Shown here: positions 18,439 through 25,915 of the stretch, piece by piece | How the letters are laid out: each line of letters begins with the position of its first letter | Position numbering within the stretch: position 1 is the stretch's first letter | NCBI GenBank assembly: GCA_947499955.1 | Contig: CANMQI010000007.1 | Location: forward strand, 248,001 to 312,000 | Direction of reading: 5' to 3' | DNA length: 64,000 bases | From: an uncultured Granulosicoccus sp. | GTDB lineage: Bacteria; Pseudomonadota; Gammaproteobacteria; Granulosicoccales; Granulosicoccaceae | The notes under the pieces: model-generated | Told to the model about the DNA's origin: nothing | The model's input: the letters and a program-made list of their open reading frames with translations, nothing else | Database searches by the model: none | Made by a program: the position numbers and the translations under genes

Positions 18439-18840
18439 ATGAAGATCAGGATGCTGGAACGTTACCGGGTGGTGATTCCCGATCGCTACCTGAAAACCCG
18501 CTTCGTCGAACAACTGGTGTCTATCAAGCAGGGTGATCACACCCTGATCACCACGGATCTTGCGCTGCAGATGCTGGAAGGGGAACGTCCCGCTGTCACC
18601 TATGTGCCCATGGAGGAAATTGTCGGTGCCACGTTGCATGCCTCTGATACCACCTTCAGCTGCCGCTGGAAAGGAGAGGCCCGCTATTACGATGTGCACC
18701 TGCCCGATGGCACCATCATTCCGGATGGTGCGTGGGGCTACCCTGCTGCACCGGATGAACTGGCCTTGCTGCGTACACAGGTATCGTTCGACACGGCCAG
18801 TTTTACCGAAGAATTCTGCGCCAAGGAAAAGCGATCATGA
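18439..18840 (+). CDS. DUF427-domain protein in the lexA operon
   Basis: A 133-residue protein. The DUF427 core is seen as AVTYVPMEEIVGATLHASDTT, then FSCRWKGEARYYDVHL and GAWGYPAAPDELALLRTQVSFD; the SDTTxxCxxKGxAxYY block is the family hallmark. No molecular function is established for the family. The ATG at 18439 has a strong purine-rich ribosome binding site (GGGGAAGGG). It starts 36 bases after lexA and its end overlaps the next gene by 4 bases, so all three may be SOS-regulated together. Confidence 0.75.
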   Translation: MKIRMLERYRVVIPDRYLKTRFVEQLVSIKQGDHTLITTDLALQMLEGERPAVTYVPMEEIVGATLHASDTTFSCRWKGEARYYDVHLPDGTIIPDGAWGYPAAPDELALLRTQVSFDTASFTEEFCAKEKRS

Positions 18841-19055
18841 GCAAGCTGGACGATCAGTCACTGACAGCGCTGAAAACCGCTTTCTGTTACATGCCTAAAA
18901 CCAATGATGTCAACGAATTCGATCATACGGGCAGAGTGCAGCAGATCCTCGACGATATCGAGACAGTGCGGGAAGTGCTGTTGATCAACGATGTCGATCC
19001 GGATGAAGTCGCCGATGACATTCATCCGGATCAGGCCAATAATTCATCCTACTGA
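18837..19055 (+). CDS. Small acidic hypothetical protein
   Basis: A 72-residue, acidic, cysteine-poor protein starting MSKLDDQSLTALKTAFCYMP, with ILDDIETVREVLLINDVDPDEVADDIHPD in the second half. No family is recognised. Its ATG overlaps the TGA of the DUF427 gene (ATGA), which argues for a real, coupled gene. As the last gene of the presumed lexA operon it could be a small SOS-response protein, but this is inference from position. Confidence 0.6.
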   Translation: MSKLDDQSLTALKTAFCYMPKTNDVNEFDHTGRVQQILDDIETVREVLLINDVDPDEVADDIHPDQANNSSY

Positions 19056-19493
19056 CCACGTCGAGCTACAGAATCTGTGGTGTGCCTTTCTGACAGTAGT
19101 TCGTATGAATATCCCGTTTGCAGAGAGGGTCGCAAAGTGTGCCGATATTACCTGAGCATCCCGTTGTAACGTGTTGTCGTGCACGAATATGGTCGCTGTA
19201 GAAGGGTATGCTGCGCGCAGTGATTCAGTACGAGCCTCAGTTCCGGTTCAGATACCCATGCCGCCAGGCTGGCCGGTCATATGACCGACTTCTCCCGGAG
19301 AGCATTCAGAAGTAATATGAGTGAGGCATCTGTCCAGCTGCAGGGCAGATCAGGGAACAGGAAACGGGTCAGATCCGGATAGCCACGGTGGTTATCCTCG
19401 CAAGCAGGGCTTACCGGAGACACACGGGCACCGGTAGTCCTTGAAGAATAATGCAATGGTGCATTCTTCCGACAAAGGCCCCGGAACAATCGG
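19056..19493. other. Intergenic region, 438 bases, with palindrome and bulged hairpin
   Basis: No gene is convincing on either strand. Two structures stand out: a perfect 14-bp palindrome CGGTCATATGACCG at 19274-19287, and an imperfect hairpin at 19443-19469 in which GAAGAAT and GCA pair with TGC and ATTCTTC around a 4-base loop, with a 3-base bulge on the left arm. The hairpin ends 24 bases before the next gene's start. A small RNA is possible but not shown. Confidence 0.4.
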
Positions 19494-19901
19494 ATGTTGT
19501 TGGCTATGGATACAAACACGTCAGATACACGCGGTACGGTTGCGATCTCCGAGAGCAGTCTGCAAGCCGTTGTTGCAGTCATTGCGAACATGGTCGACAT
19601 GGCCTGTGAGCACGAACCCGATCTGGGGCTCATGCGAATGGTCAATTTCATGGACCTCTACCGAACCTACCTGTCGCACGAAATCGATGTGGATCCTGCT
19701 CATGCGGACTCGATGGGTTTTGTCGCAAAGCATGCAGGTCGCAGAATGACGGATTGCGTCAGCTTCGAGCACTTCATCGGCGATTCACATCTGCTGGAGC
19801 TTGCCGCGCAGGCAGCCAGTCAGGACACAGGCGTCAACGTTGCAGCCCCTCTACCCCTGAAGCTCAGTGCCAACAGCGGTAGGATGGCGGCGACCCGCTA
19901 G
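19494..19901 (+). CDS. Hypothetical protein, 135 residues
   Basis: Starts MLLAMDTNTSDTRG (an alternative start is 19506). The middle, ESSLQAVVAVIANMVDMACEHEPDLGLMRMVNFMDLYRTYLSHEID, looks like a helical soluble domain; the tail is Ala/Pro-rich. No family is recognised. It is preceded by a weak GGAA and a bulged hairpin, and ends 25 bases before the stop of the convergent gene at 19927. Codon usage looks ordinary for the window. Confidence 0.5.
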   Translation: MLLAMDTNTSDTRGTVAISESSLQAVVAVIANMVDMACEHEPDLGLMRMVNFMDLYRTYLSHEIDVDPAHADSMGFVAKHAGRRMTDCVSFEHFIGDSHLLELAAQAASQDTGVNVAAPLPLKLSANSGRMAATR

Positions 19902-19926
19902 TCAGCAAGGTGCCCTTGCCTGTAAA

Positions 19927-21114
19927 TCAGCTGGCCATCTTGGCCTGGTAGTCAGCCCGTAACGGGCCGTCCATACTGATGAGGTAGTGAGCACAATCCA
20001 TGATCGTTTTCAGCTCCTCTGCGCTGAGCCGCGTGCTGGCATTGGTACTCAAATGCAGATTTTCCACATGGGTGATGCGACCGGTCTGGGCATCGACCAG
20101 CTGCACACTGATCTGAGTCTCTTCAGGCAAGGGCAGTACGTTGATCGACACCAGATAATCTTCAGGCCAGTACTGCTGTCGTTGACTTGAACGAAACAGG
20201 CGATACACCCGAATATCCTCCGACTCGGAAAAGACGTCGCTCATCATGGTGCTGAGCTGACTGACCAGGGAATCGGTTTGCTCCATGGCACTGACAAACA
20301 ACGACAATGAGTCTGGTCTCTGTCGTGGCGATGACAGCGTGTAGCTTGCAAGAGAATGGGCAGGCGAGGCCGCCTGCATCAAGGGGGCGGCGGGCTTGTC
20401 CCCTCCATTGCCGTTCATCATGCTACCGGCCAGAAAGGCCAGCAACACGGCGGCCGCCGTGCTCAGCTTCGGAAATCGGTGGGGCAGACGCAACCATGAC
20501 GTGCGCCCTGGCAAGACATCGGGCGGTGACTGGTTCGTGCCCTGTCCGGCAACGGGTCCGCTGGCGTGTCGTGAGTCTTCGCCGGCATGCTCTGCCTGAG
20601 TCCGTGAATCCGGGTGCTGATCCTGATGATCAGCCTCAGCGGTCTGCGCAAGATCGTTGTCGCTCATGACGCTGTTGGCCGCGGTAGCGGAGTGATCAAG
20701 ATCCTCCTCGGCGAGCTGTTCCGTATCGTCAGTACTGGTCTCGGATACTTTCCTGTTCTTCAGGACAAAGACGGGTACGTAGGAGCCGGGTTTCATTTCG
20801 ATGACGACATCCTCGTCCGGCCGATTTTCATAGTAGGCCGTGAGCGAGGAGCGGAGTCTGCCTGCCAGCACCCGGACGACGGGATCGTTCTGAGGGTCGA
20901 AGGTGTCAGGTTTGCCCAGCGCATCGACCGCCACCGTGTAGGCCTTGATCCTGAACTGGTTGCCACTGGCGGTCTGCTTGACGACATAGCGCAGAAAGGC
21001 GGACATCTGGGGCGCGGCAACAAACTTCTCCGAGCTCAATATGGCCTCAAGAGCAAGCATTATTCGCTCGTATCCTGGGTCAGGTTTGCCTGACGGGAAA
21101 GGCGGTTTCTGCAT
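19927..21114 (-). CDS. Membrane-anchored protein with adenylate-cyclase-associated N-terminal domain
   Basis: About 395 residues from the start chosen at 21114 (MQKPPFPSGKPDPGYERI); the frame extends to 21234. Residues about 10-110 (LEAILSSEKFVAAPQMSAFLRYVVKQTASG, then IKAYTVAVDALGKPDTFDPQNDP and VVRVLAGRLRSSLTAYY) match the N-terminal domain found on some class III adenylate cyclase-like and TPR proteins. A Ser/Glu/Asp-rich linker, one membrane helix (AAAVLLAFLAGSMM, about residues 224-240) and a C-terminal extracytoplasmic domain follow. No cyclase domain is present. It may be a membrane-bound regulator or sensor; the function is unknown. Confidence 0.65.
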   Translation of the reverse strand: MQKPPFPSGKPDPGYERIMLALEAILSSEKFVAAPQMSAFLRYVVKQTASGNQFRIKAYTVAVDALGKPDTFDPQNDPVVRVLAGRLRSSLTAYYENRPDEDVVIEMKPGSYVPVFVLKNRKVSETSTDDTEQLAEEDLDHSATAANSVMSDNDLAQTAEADHQDQHPDSRTQAEHAGEDSRHASGPVAGQGTNQSPPDVLPGRTSWLRLPHRFPKLSTAAAVLLAFLAGSMMNGNGGDKPAAPLMQAASPAHSLASYTLSSPRQRPDSLSLFVSAMEQTDSLVSQLSTMMSDVFSESEDIRVYRLFRSSQRQQYWPEDYLVSINVLPLPEETQISVQLVDAQTGRITHVENLHLSTNASTRLSAEELKTIMDCAHYLISMDGPLRADYQAKMAS

Positions 21115-21407
21115 AACGGACGGGCTACCTTGCGTATCTGCTAGATGCTGTTGCACAAAACAGGTGGTTGACGAGTTGTCGCCTGCCACGTATCCGGTAC
21201 AGTTGTACGGATGCGGCGATCGTGCGACATTCATTCTCCCTGATCGCGAAGTATTCCCTTGGATGGCTGCGGCAACACCTCCTGCACCAATGAGTCATCA
21301 TAGCCGCATACTAGGTGTCGATTCGTCATGAATGCACGCAACATATTATAGGTTACATTCGTAGCCCTACCCATCGACAATGCATAGCAATAGTAAACAG
21401 TCAGTCC

Positions 21408-22157
21408 ATGAACCAGGTTAAACGCGCTGAAATGTTCCGGCGCTTCAAAGAGGCCAATCCGAACCCCGAGACGGAGCTGAACTACTCGTCACCGTTCGAG
21501 CTACTGATCGCCGTCATATTGTCGGCACAGGCGACGGACGTGGGTGTCAACAAGGCAACCGCCGAGCTGTTTCCGGTTGCCAATACGGCGGCTGAGCTTC
21601 TGGAGCTGGGTGTCGAGGGCATTACCCCATACATTCGTACCATCGGCCTGTTCAATGCCAAGGCGCGCAATGTCATCGCCACCTGCCGCATTCTGTGTGA
21701 GCAGCATGACGGCGAAGTGCCAGCGGATCGCGAGGCATTGGAAGCCTTGCCCGGCGTCGGTCGCAAGACTGCCAATGTGGTGCTCAATACGGCTTTCGGT
21801 GAGTTGGCGATGGCGGTGGATACCCACATCTTCCGGGTCTCCAATCGTACCGGCCTGGCACCTGGAAAAACCGTTCTGGAAGTGGAGCGAAAGCTGATGC
21901 GCATGGTGCCGCGAGAATACCTGCTCGATGCACACCACTGGCTGTTGCTGCACGGTCGTTACGTCTGTCTGGCGAGAAAGCCCAAGTGCCCCGATTGCCT
22001 GATCAGGGATCTGTGTGATTACCGATCGAAGACGGAAAACGAAACACAAGGCGAGCAGACCGATACCCGCAAGGTTCGCAGGAAAAGGGAGGCCATCAAG
22101 GAGCAGGAAGACACACCGGTGAGCAAGCGCGCGCCAGGCAAGCGGCAGGTCCGGTGA
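21408..22157 (+). CDS. nth: Endonuclease III
   Basis: A 249-residue base-excision DNA glycosylase/AP lyase that removes oxidised pyrimidines. The helix-hairpin-helix with the catalytic lysine is in LEALPGVGRKTANVVLNTAFG, the catalytic aspartate is in VDTHIFRVSNRTGLAPG, and the 4Fe-4S cluster ligands are CLARKPKCPDCLIRDLC. A basic C-terminal tail of about 40 residues (KVRRKREAIKEQED, then VSKRAPGKRQVR) is longer than in E. coli Nth. Start chosen at 21408 (MNQVKRAEMFRRF); the frame is open to 21315. It overlaps the next gene by 4 bases (GTGA). Confidence 0.95.
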   Translation: MNQVKRAEMFRRFKEANPNPETELNYSSPFELLIAVILSAQATDVGVNKATAELFPVANTAAELLELGVEGITPYIRTIGLFNAKARNVIATCRILCEQHDGEVPADREALEALPGVGRKTANVVLNTAFGELAMAVDTHIFRVSNRTGLAPGKTVLEVERKLMRMVPREYLLDAHHWLLLHGRYVCLARKPKCPDCLIRDLCDYRSKTENETQGEQTDTRKVRRKREAIKEQEDTPVSKRAPGKRQVR

Positions 22158-23566
22158 ATCTCTCTGAAATGAATCTGATGAAGAGCGATGGTGAGCTTGA
22201 GCTGGTCTTCAATCGCCTGCTGCGATCTGCCGCCATTCTGGTTGTCGACGACGAACCGGGCATGCGCAATTTCCTCAAGCGCGCCTTTGAGGATCGCTGC
22301 GCCTTGCTGGAAGTGGCCGGCAGCGCGGAAGAGGCCGAAGCGCTGCGACTGCGTTATCACTTCGATCTGTTGCTCGTGGATATCCGTCTGCCGGGCTTGT
22401 CAGGTCTGGAGTGGATGGAGAAACTGCGTGAGCGTGGCGTCAGGACGCACGTGATCTACATGACCGCATACGCCGACCTGGAAATGGCGGTTGCCGCGTT
22501 GCGCAACGGTGCAGATGATTTCATCATGAAGCCGTTTCGTACCGAACAGATTCTCGTCTCCATGCGGCGAACGCTGATGCGTCGTCAGATACTGCGTGAA
22601 AACTCACTGCTGCGTCTGCAGCTGGAGCAGATGCGGGAAGACGATGGTCTGGTGGGAGAGAGCGAGGCCATGCAGACCTTGTCGTCGCTGATTCAGCGCG
22701 TCGCCGCGACACGCTCGACGGTCCTTGTGCAGGGGGAGAACGGTGTCGGCAAGGCGCTGGTCGCCCGTGTGCTGCACCGGCTCAGTCGTCGAGGTGGGGC
22801 GTTCATCTCGTTCAATTGCGGTACCGTGGATCCGGACCAGATCGACAGCGAGCTGTTCGGCTACATCAAGGGCGCGTTCGAAGGTGCCAATCAGACACGC
22901 GATGGGCTGATAGCGCACGCCGACAAGGGCACCTTGTTTCTGGACGAAGTCGCGCATCTGCCCGAGTCTGTGCAGGCCAAGCTGTTGGGTGTGCTGGAGC
23001 GAGGTGTTCTGCGCCCCCTGGGCGGTGCCCGCGAGTTTCCCATCGACGTGCGAGTCATCGCGGCCACCACCAGTGATCTGGCGCAGCTGGGCACCTCGGG
23101 CATGTTCCGTGCGGACCTGTTCTATCGGCTCAACGCCATGCAGTTGCAGGTACCGCCACTGCGCGAACGCGGTCGCGATATCGAATTACTGGCGGCGCAT
23201 TTCATGGAGCAGTTATCCTCCGAGCTGCGTCTGGCGCCGGTGCAGCTGCTGCACGCGGACTGGGAGAAGCTTCATGCGTACCACTGGCCTGGCAATGTTC
23301 GTGAACTGCGCAATGTGGTGGAGCGCACGCTGTTGCTGGGGGAGTTGCCAACCGACAGTCTGGGCAAGGACAATACCGTCTCCGCACCAACCGAACCCGG
23401 TTTCCCGCTGGACTGGAGCATGGAGCAGGTAGAGCGGGCACATATCGAAGCGGTGCTCGAATCGCTGGGTAACAACAAGTCGGCAGCTGCCCGGCAACTG
23501 GGCGTCTCGCGCAAGACGCTTGAGCGCAAGCAGGCCTTGTGGAGCGGTAGTGGGGACGAGGAGTAG
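22154..23566 (+). CDS. NtrC-family response regulator with variant L1 loop
   Basis: A 470-residue regulator. The receiver domain (about 30-145) has the phospho-acceptor Asp76 in LLLVDIRLPG. The AAA+ domain (about 170-395) has Walker A GENGVGKA and Walker B TLFLDEVAHLP. The sigma54-contacting loop reads GAFEGA at 240-245 instead of the near-invariant GAFTGA. A Fis-type HTH ends the protein (VLESLGNNKSAAARQLGVSRKTLERK). It starts with GTG overlapping nth, and the partner kinase starts 9 bases downstream. The target promoter is not identified; the neighbouring HD gene is one candidate. Whether it still uses sigma54 is uncertain. Confidence 0.88.
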   Translation: MNLSEMNLMKSDGELELVFNRLLRSAAILVVDDEPGMRNFLKRAFEDRCALLEVAGSAEEAEALRLRYHFDLLLVDIRLPGLSGLEWMEKLRERGVRTHVIYMTAYADLEMAVAALRNGADDFIMKPFRTEQILVSMRRTLMRRQILRENSLLRLQLEQMREDDGLVGESEAMQTLSSLIQRVAATRSTVLVQGENGVGKALVARVLHRLSRRGGAFISFNCGTVDPDQIDSELFGYIKGAFEGANQTRDGLIAHADKGTLFLDEVAHLPESVQAKLLGVLERGVLRPLGGAREFPIDVRVIAATTSDLAQLGTSGMFRADLFYRLNAMQLQVPPLRERGRDIELLAAHFMEQLSSELRLAPVQLLHADWEKLHAYHWPGNVRELRNVVERTLLLGELPTDSLGKDNTVSAPTEPGFPLDWSMEQVERAHIEAVLESLGNNKSAAARQLGVSRKTLERKQALWSGSGDEE

Positions 23567-23575
23567 TGCCCGCCA

Positions 23576-25696
23576 ATGATTGTTGAGCGTTCAGCGGTGA
23601 GCGCCTTTCTGCGCAAACGCTTTCACACGCTGCGCTACCGACTACTGGCGTTGGTGCTGGTGCCGTTACTGCTGCTTTGCGGCACAGTGATACTGCTGGC
23701 TGCCAAGTGGTCCAGTGACTATACCTACGAGCAATTGTTTGCCAAGGTCAACGCCGATCTGCAGGTCGCCGGAGAGAGCTTTCGGCGGATACGTGAAGAT
23801 GCCAGAAGTGAGCTGTCGAGCGTGGCAGGGAGTGCATCACTGGCGGATGTCCTGCGTGGCGCAGAGGTTGCTGACATCATGCAACTGCTTGCCGATCAGC
23901 AGGCTGTACGTGGTTTTGATTTTCTGCGGGCATGGTCAGTCGACGGGCAGCGAGTCCTGACAAGCAGTGGGTGGCAGCCGGGAGCGTTGCGGCGCACTCC
24001 GCAATCGGACTCCATGCGTGCCGGGACAGGCACGGACCGGACACGGTCCGGGGTCGTTGGCCTCGAGTTGTACGAGGCTCAGGACTGGCAGAAGATACCG
24101 GGTATCGAGGCATCCCGGGTCGTGTTGCCACTGGTACCGACAGCCCGAGCCCGGCCCACCGATCGAGAAGTGGAAGATCGCGCCATGGTCATTCGCTCAT
24201 TGCACGAGGTGCAAGACAACCAGGGGCAGGTGATTGCTCTGCTCGAAGGCGGCGTGCTGCTTAACCGGAACTTTGCCTTCGTCGACGAAATCCGCGATCT
24301 GGTCTATGGGCCGGGCAGTCTGGCGCCGGGTAGCCGGGGTACCGTGACACTGTTTCTGGATGATGTGAGGATCAGCACCAATGTGCCATGGCTGGATGAT
24401 ACGAGGGCGCTGGGAACCCGTGTGTCTACCGAAGTCTATCGCACGGTTCTGTCACGCGGGGATATCTGGATCGATCGCGCCTTCGTGGTCAAGGACTGGT
24501 ACATATCGGCCTATGAACCGGTCATCGACGTCAACGGTCAGCGCGTCGGCATGCTGTATGCCGGCTATCTGGAAGCACCCTTCCGCTCACGCCTGCTGAT
24601 GGCAATTACCGTGTTGTCGGTACTGGTCATTGCCGGTAGTCTGCTGGCCGGACTGGCCGCCATCCTGGGCGCTCGCAGTATATTCGCGCCGATAGAAACC
24701 ATGACAGCCGTGGTGCGTGCCACGGCAGCCGGAGAGCACCGCCGTATCGGGCCCTTGTCACCGGACAGCGAGATTGGTGAACTGGCCTCACAGTTCGACC
24801 TCATGCTGGATACTCTGGAACAGCATCGGCAGCGTATCGAGCAGGATGCCGCCTTGCTCGAAGACAAGGTACAGCACCGCACGGCAGAGCTGGAAAGACA
24901 GAACCGGCGCTTGCAGGACTCGATCGACCTGCTACACCAGACCCGTCGTCAACTGGCCAATGCCGAAAAGCTGGCCGCTCTGGGTGAACTGACCGCCGGG
25001 GTTGCCCACGAGATCAACAACCCCACCGCCGTGATACTCGGCAACATGGATGTTCTGGTGGCAGATCTGGGTGAAGGCTGCGATAAGGTTCAGACAGAGA
25101 TCGATCTCATTTTCGAGCAGGTGTATCGCATTCGTTCGATAACCGATCGTCTGTTGCAATACTCACGTTCCGGCCAGATGGTTCCGGGGCAATCGCTGCC
25201 GGCGCCGGCCGAAGTACAACACACGAATCTCAAGCCGGTATCCCTGCCTCAGGTGATCGAGGACTCACTGACACTGCTGGCGCACGAGTTGAGTGGGTGT
25301 CGAATCGATGTGGCCGAACAGCACGATGCCACGCGAGCTGCCCTGATCGATCGGCAGGAGCTGCAGCAGGTGCTGGTCAATCTGTTGAGTAACGCCATCC
25401 AGTCCATGGCGCAGGGAGGACAGATCCATATCGAGACTCGTGATGTCGGTGAGAGCGATGTGTGCATCACCGTTCACGATTCGGGGTGCGGTATCGCGTC
25501 CGAAGATCTACCGCGAGTCTTCGACCCGTTCTTCACTAGCGGAAAAGCCAGCGGAACGGGCTTGGGTCTGTCCGTCAGTTATGGCATCGTGAGACGGTTC
25601 GGAGGTGATGTTCAGGTGCATTCCGAGCGTGGAGTTGGTAGCGTGTTCGAAATAGTCTTGCCGGGTGTTGTCGACCCTTTGCACGACGAGGCATGA
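23576..25696 (+). CDS. Cache/HAMP sensor histidine kinase
   Basis: A 706-residue membrane kinase, cognate to the regulator just upstream. Layout: membrane helix about 22-43, a periplasmic sensor region of about 290 residues (Cache-like, ending GDIWIDRAFVVKDWYISAYEPVIDVNGQRVGMLYAGY, typical of single Cache domains), second helix about 340-362, HAMP about 363-415, a coiled coil, then HisKA with the phosphorylated His478 in LTAGVAHEINNPTAV. The ATPase domain has N-box LVNLLSNAIQSM, G1 VHDSGCGIA, F-box DPFFTSGKASGTGLGL. GAGGAG precedes the start. Its signal is unknown, possibly a small carboxylate as with other Cache kinases. Confidence 0.92.
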   Translation: MIVERSAVSAFLRKRFHTLRYRLLALVLVPLLLLCGTVILLAAKWSSDYTYEQLFAKVNADLQVAGESFRRIREDARSELSSVAGSASLADVLRGAEVADIMQLLADQQAVRGFDFLRAWSVDGQRVLTSSGWQPGALRRTPQSDSMRAGTGTDRTRSGVVGLELYEAQDWQKIPGIEASRVVLPLVPTARARPTDREVEDRAMVIRSLHEVQDNQGQVIALLEGGVLLNRNFAFVDEIRDLVYGPGSLAPGSRGTVTLFLDDVRISTNVPWLDDTRALGTRVSTEVYRTVLSRGDIWIDRAFVVKDWYISAYEPVIDVNGQRVGMLYAGYLEAPFRSRLLMAITVLSVLVIAGSLLAGLAAILGARSIFAPIETMTAVVRATAAGEHRRIGPLSPDSEIGELASQFDLMLDTLEQHRQRIEQDAALLEDKVQHRTAELERQNRRLQDSIDLLHQTRRQLANAEKLAALGELTAGVAHEINNPTAVILGNMDVLVADLGEGCDKVQTEIDLIFEQVYRIRSITDRLLQYSRSGQMVPGQSLPAPAEVQHTNLKPVSLPQVIEDSLTLLAHELSGCRIDVAEQHDATRAALIDRQELQQVLVNLLSNAIQSMAQGGQIHIETRDVGESDVCITVHDSGCGIASEDLPRVFDPFFTSGKASGTGLGLSVSYGIVRRFGGDVQVHSERGVGSVFEIVLPGVVDPLHDEA

Positions 25697-25915
25697 CAAC
25701 GTGTATCGAATAACGTTGCACTTGGTATTTTTATACCCTTGCTTGTCAATTCTCGTTAAATGAAGAGTGAACTGATCGAGTTTTTCGAAATACGGCTGGA
25801 TTATTGCGTCGGTAATCGGAACATTACCGTCCGGCTGGCCGGTGTAACTACCGTTTAATTCTGGCGCGGTATTGCTATTCTTAGCCAAGCCAGTACTTTT
25901 TGGAAATACAATACC

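Noticed and set aside
19277..19651. A 124-codon minus-strand frame
   Set aside because: It covers the start of the opposite gene at 19494, shows no conserved-looking motif and lacks a ribosome binding site.
25724..25737. GGTAT-TTTT-ATACC as a terminator after the kinase gene
   Set aside because: Only a 5-bp AT-rich stem and no T-run after it.
25862..25876. A sigma54-like sequence TGGCGC-GGTA-TTGCT before the HD gene
   Set aside because: The GG to GC spacing is 9 instead of 10 bases, so it is off register for sigma54. Kept only as a thing to test because an NtrC-type regulator is upstream.
25508..25888. A 126-codon minus-strand frame between the kinase and HD genes
   Set aside because: Half of it is antisense to the conserved ATPase domain of the kinase; composition is shadow-like.
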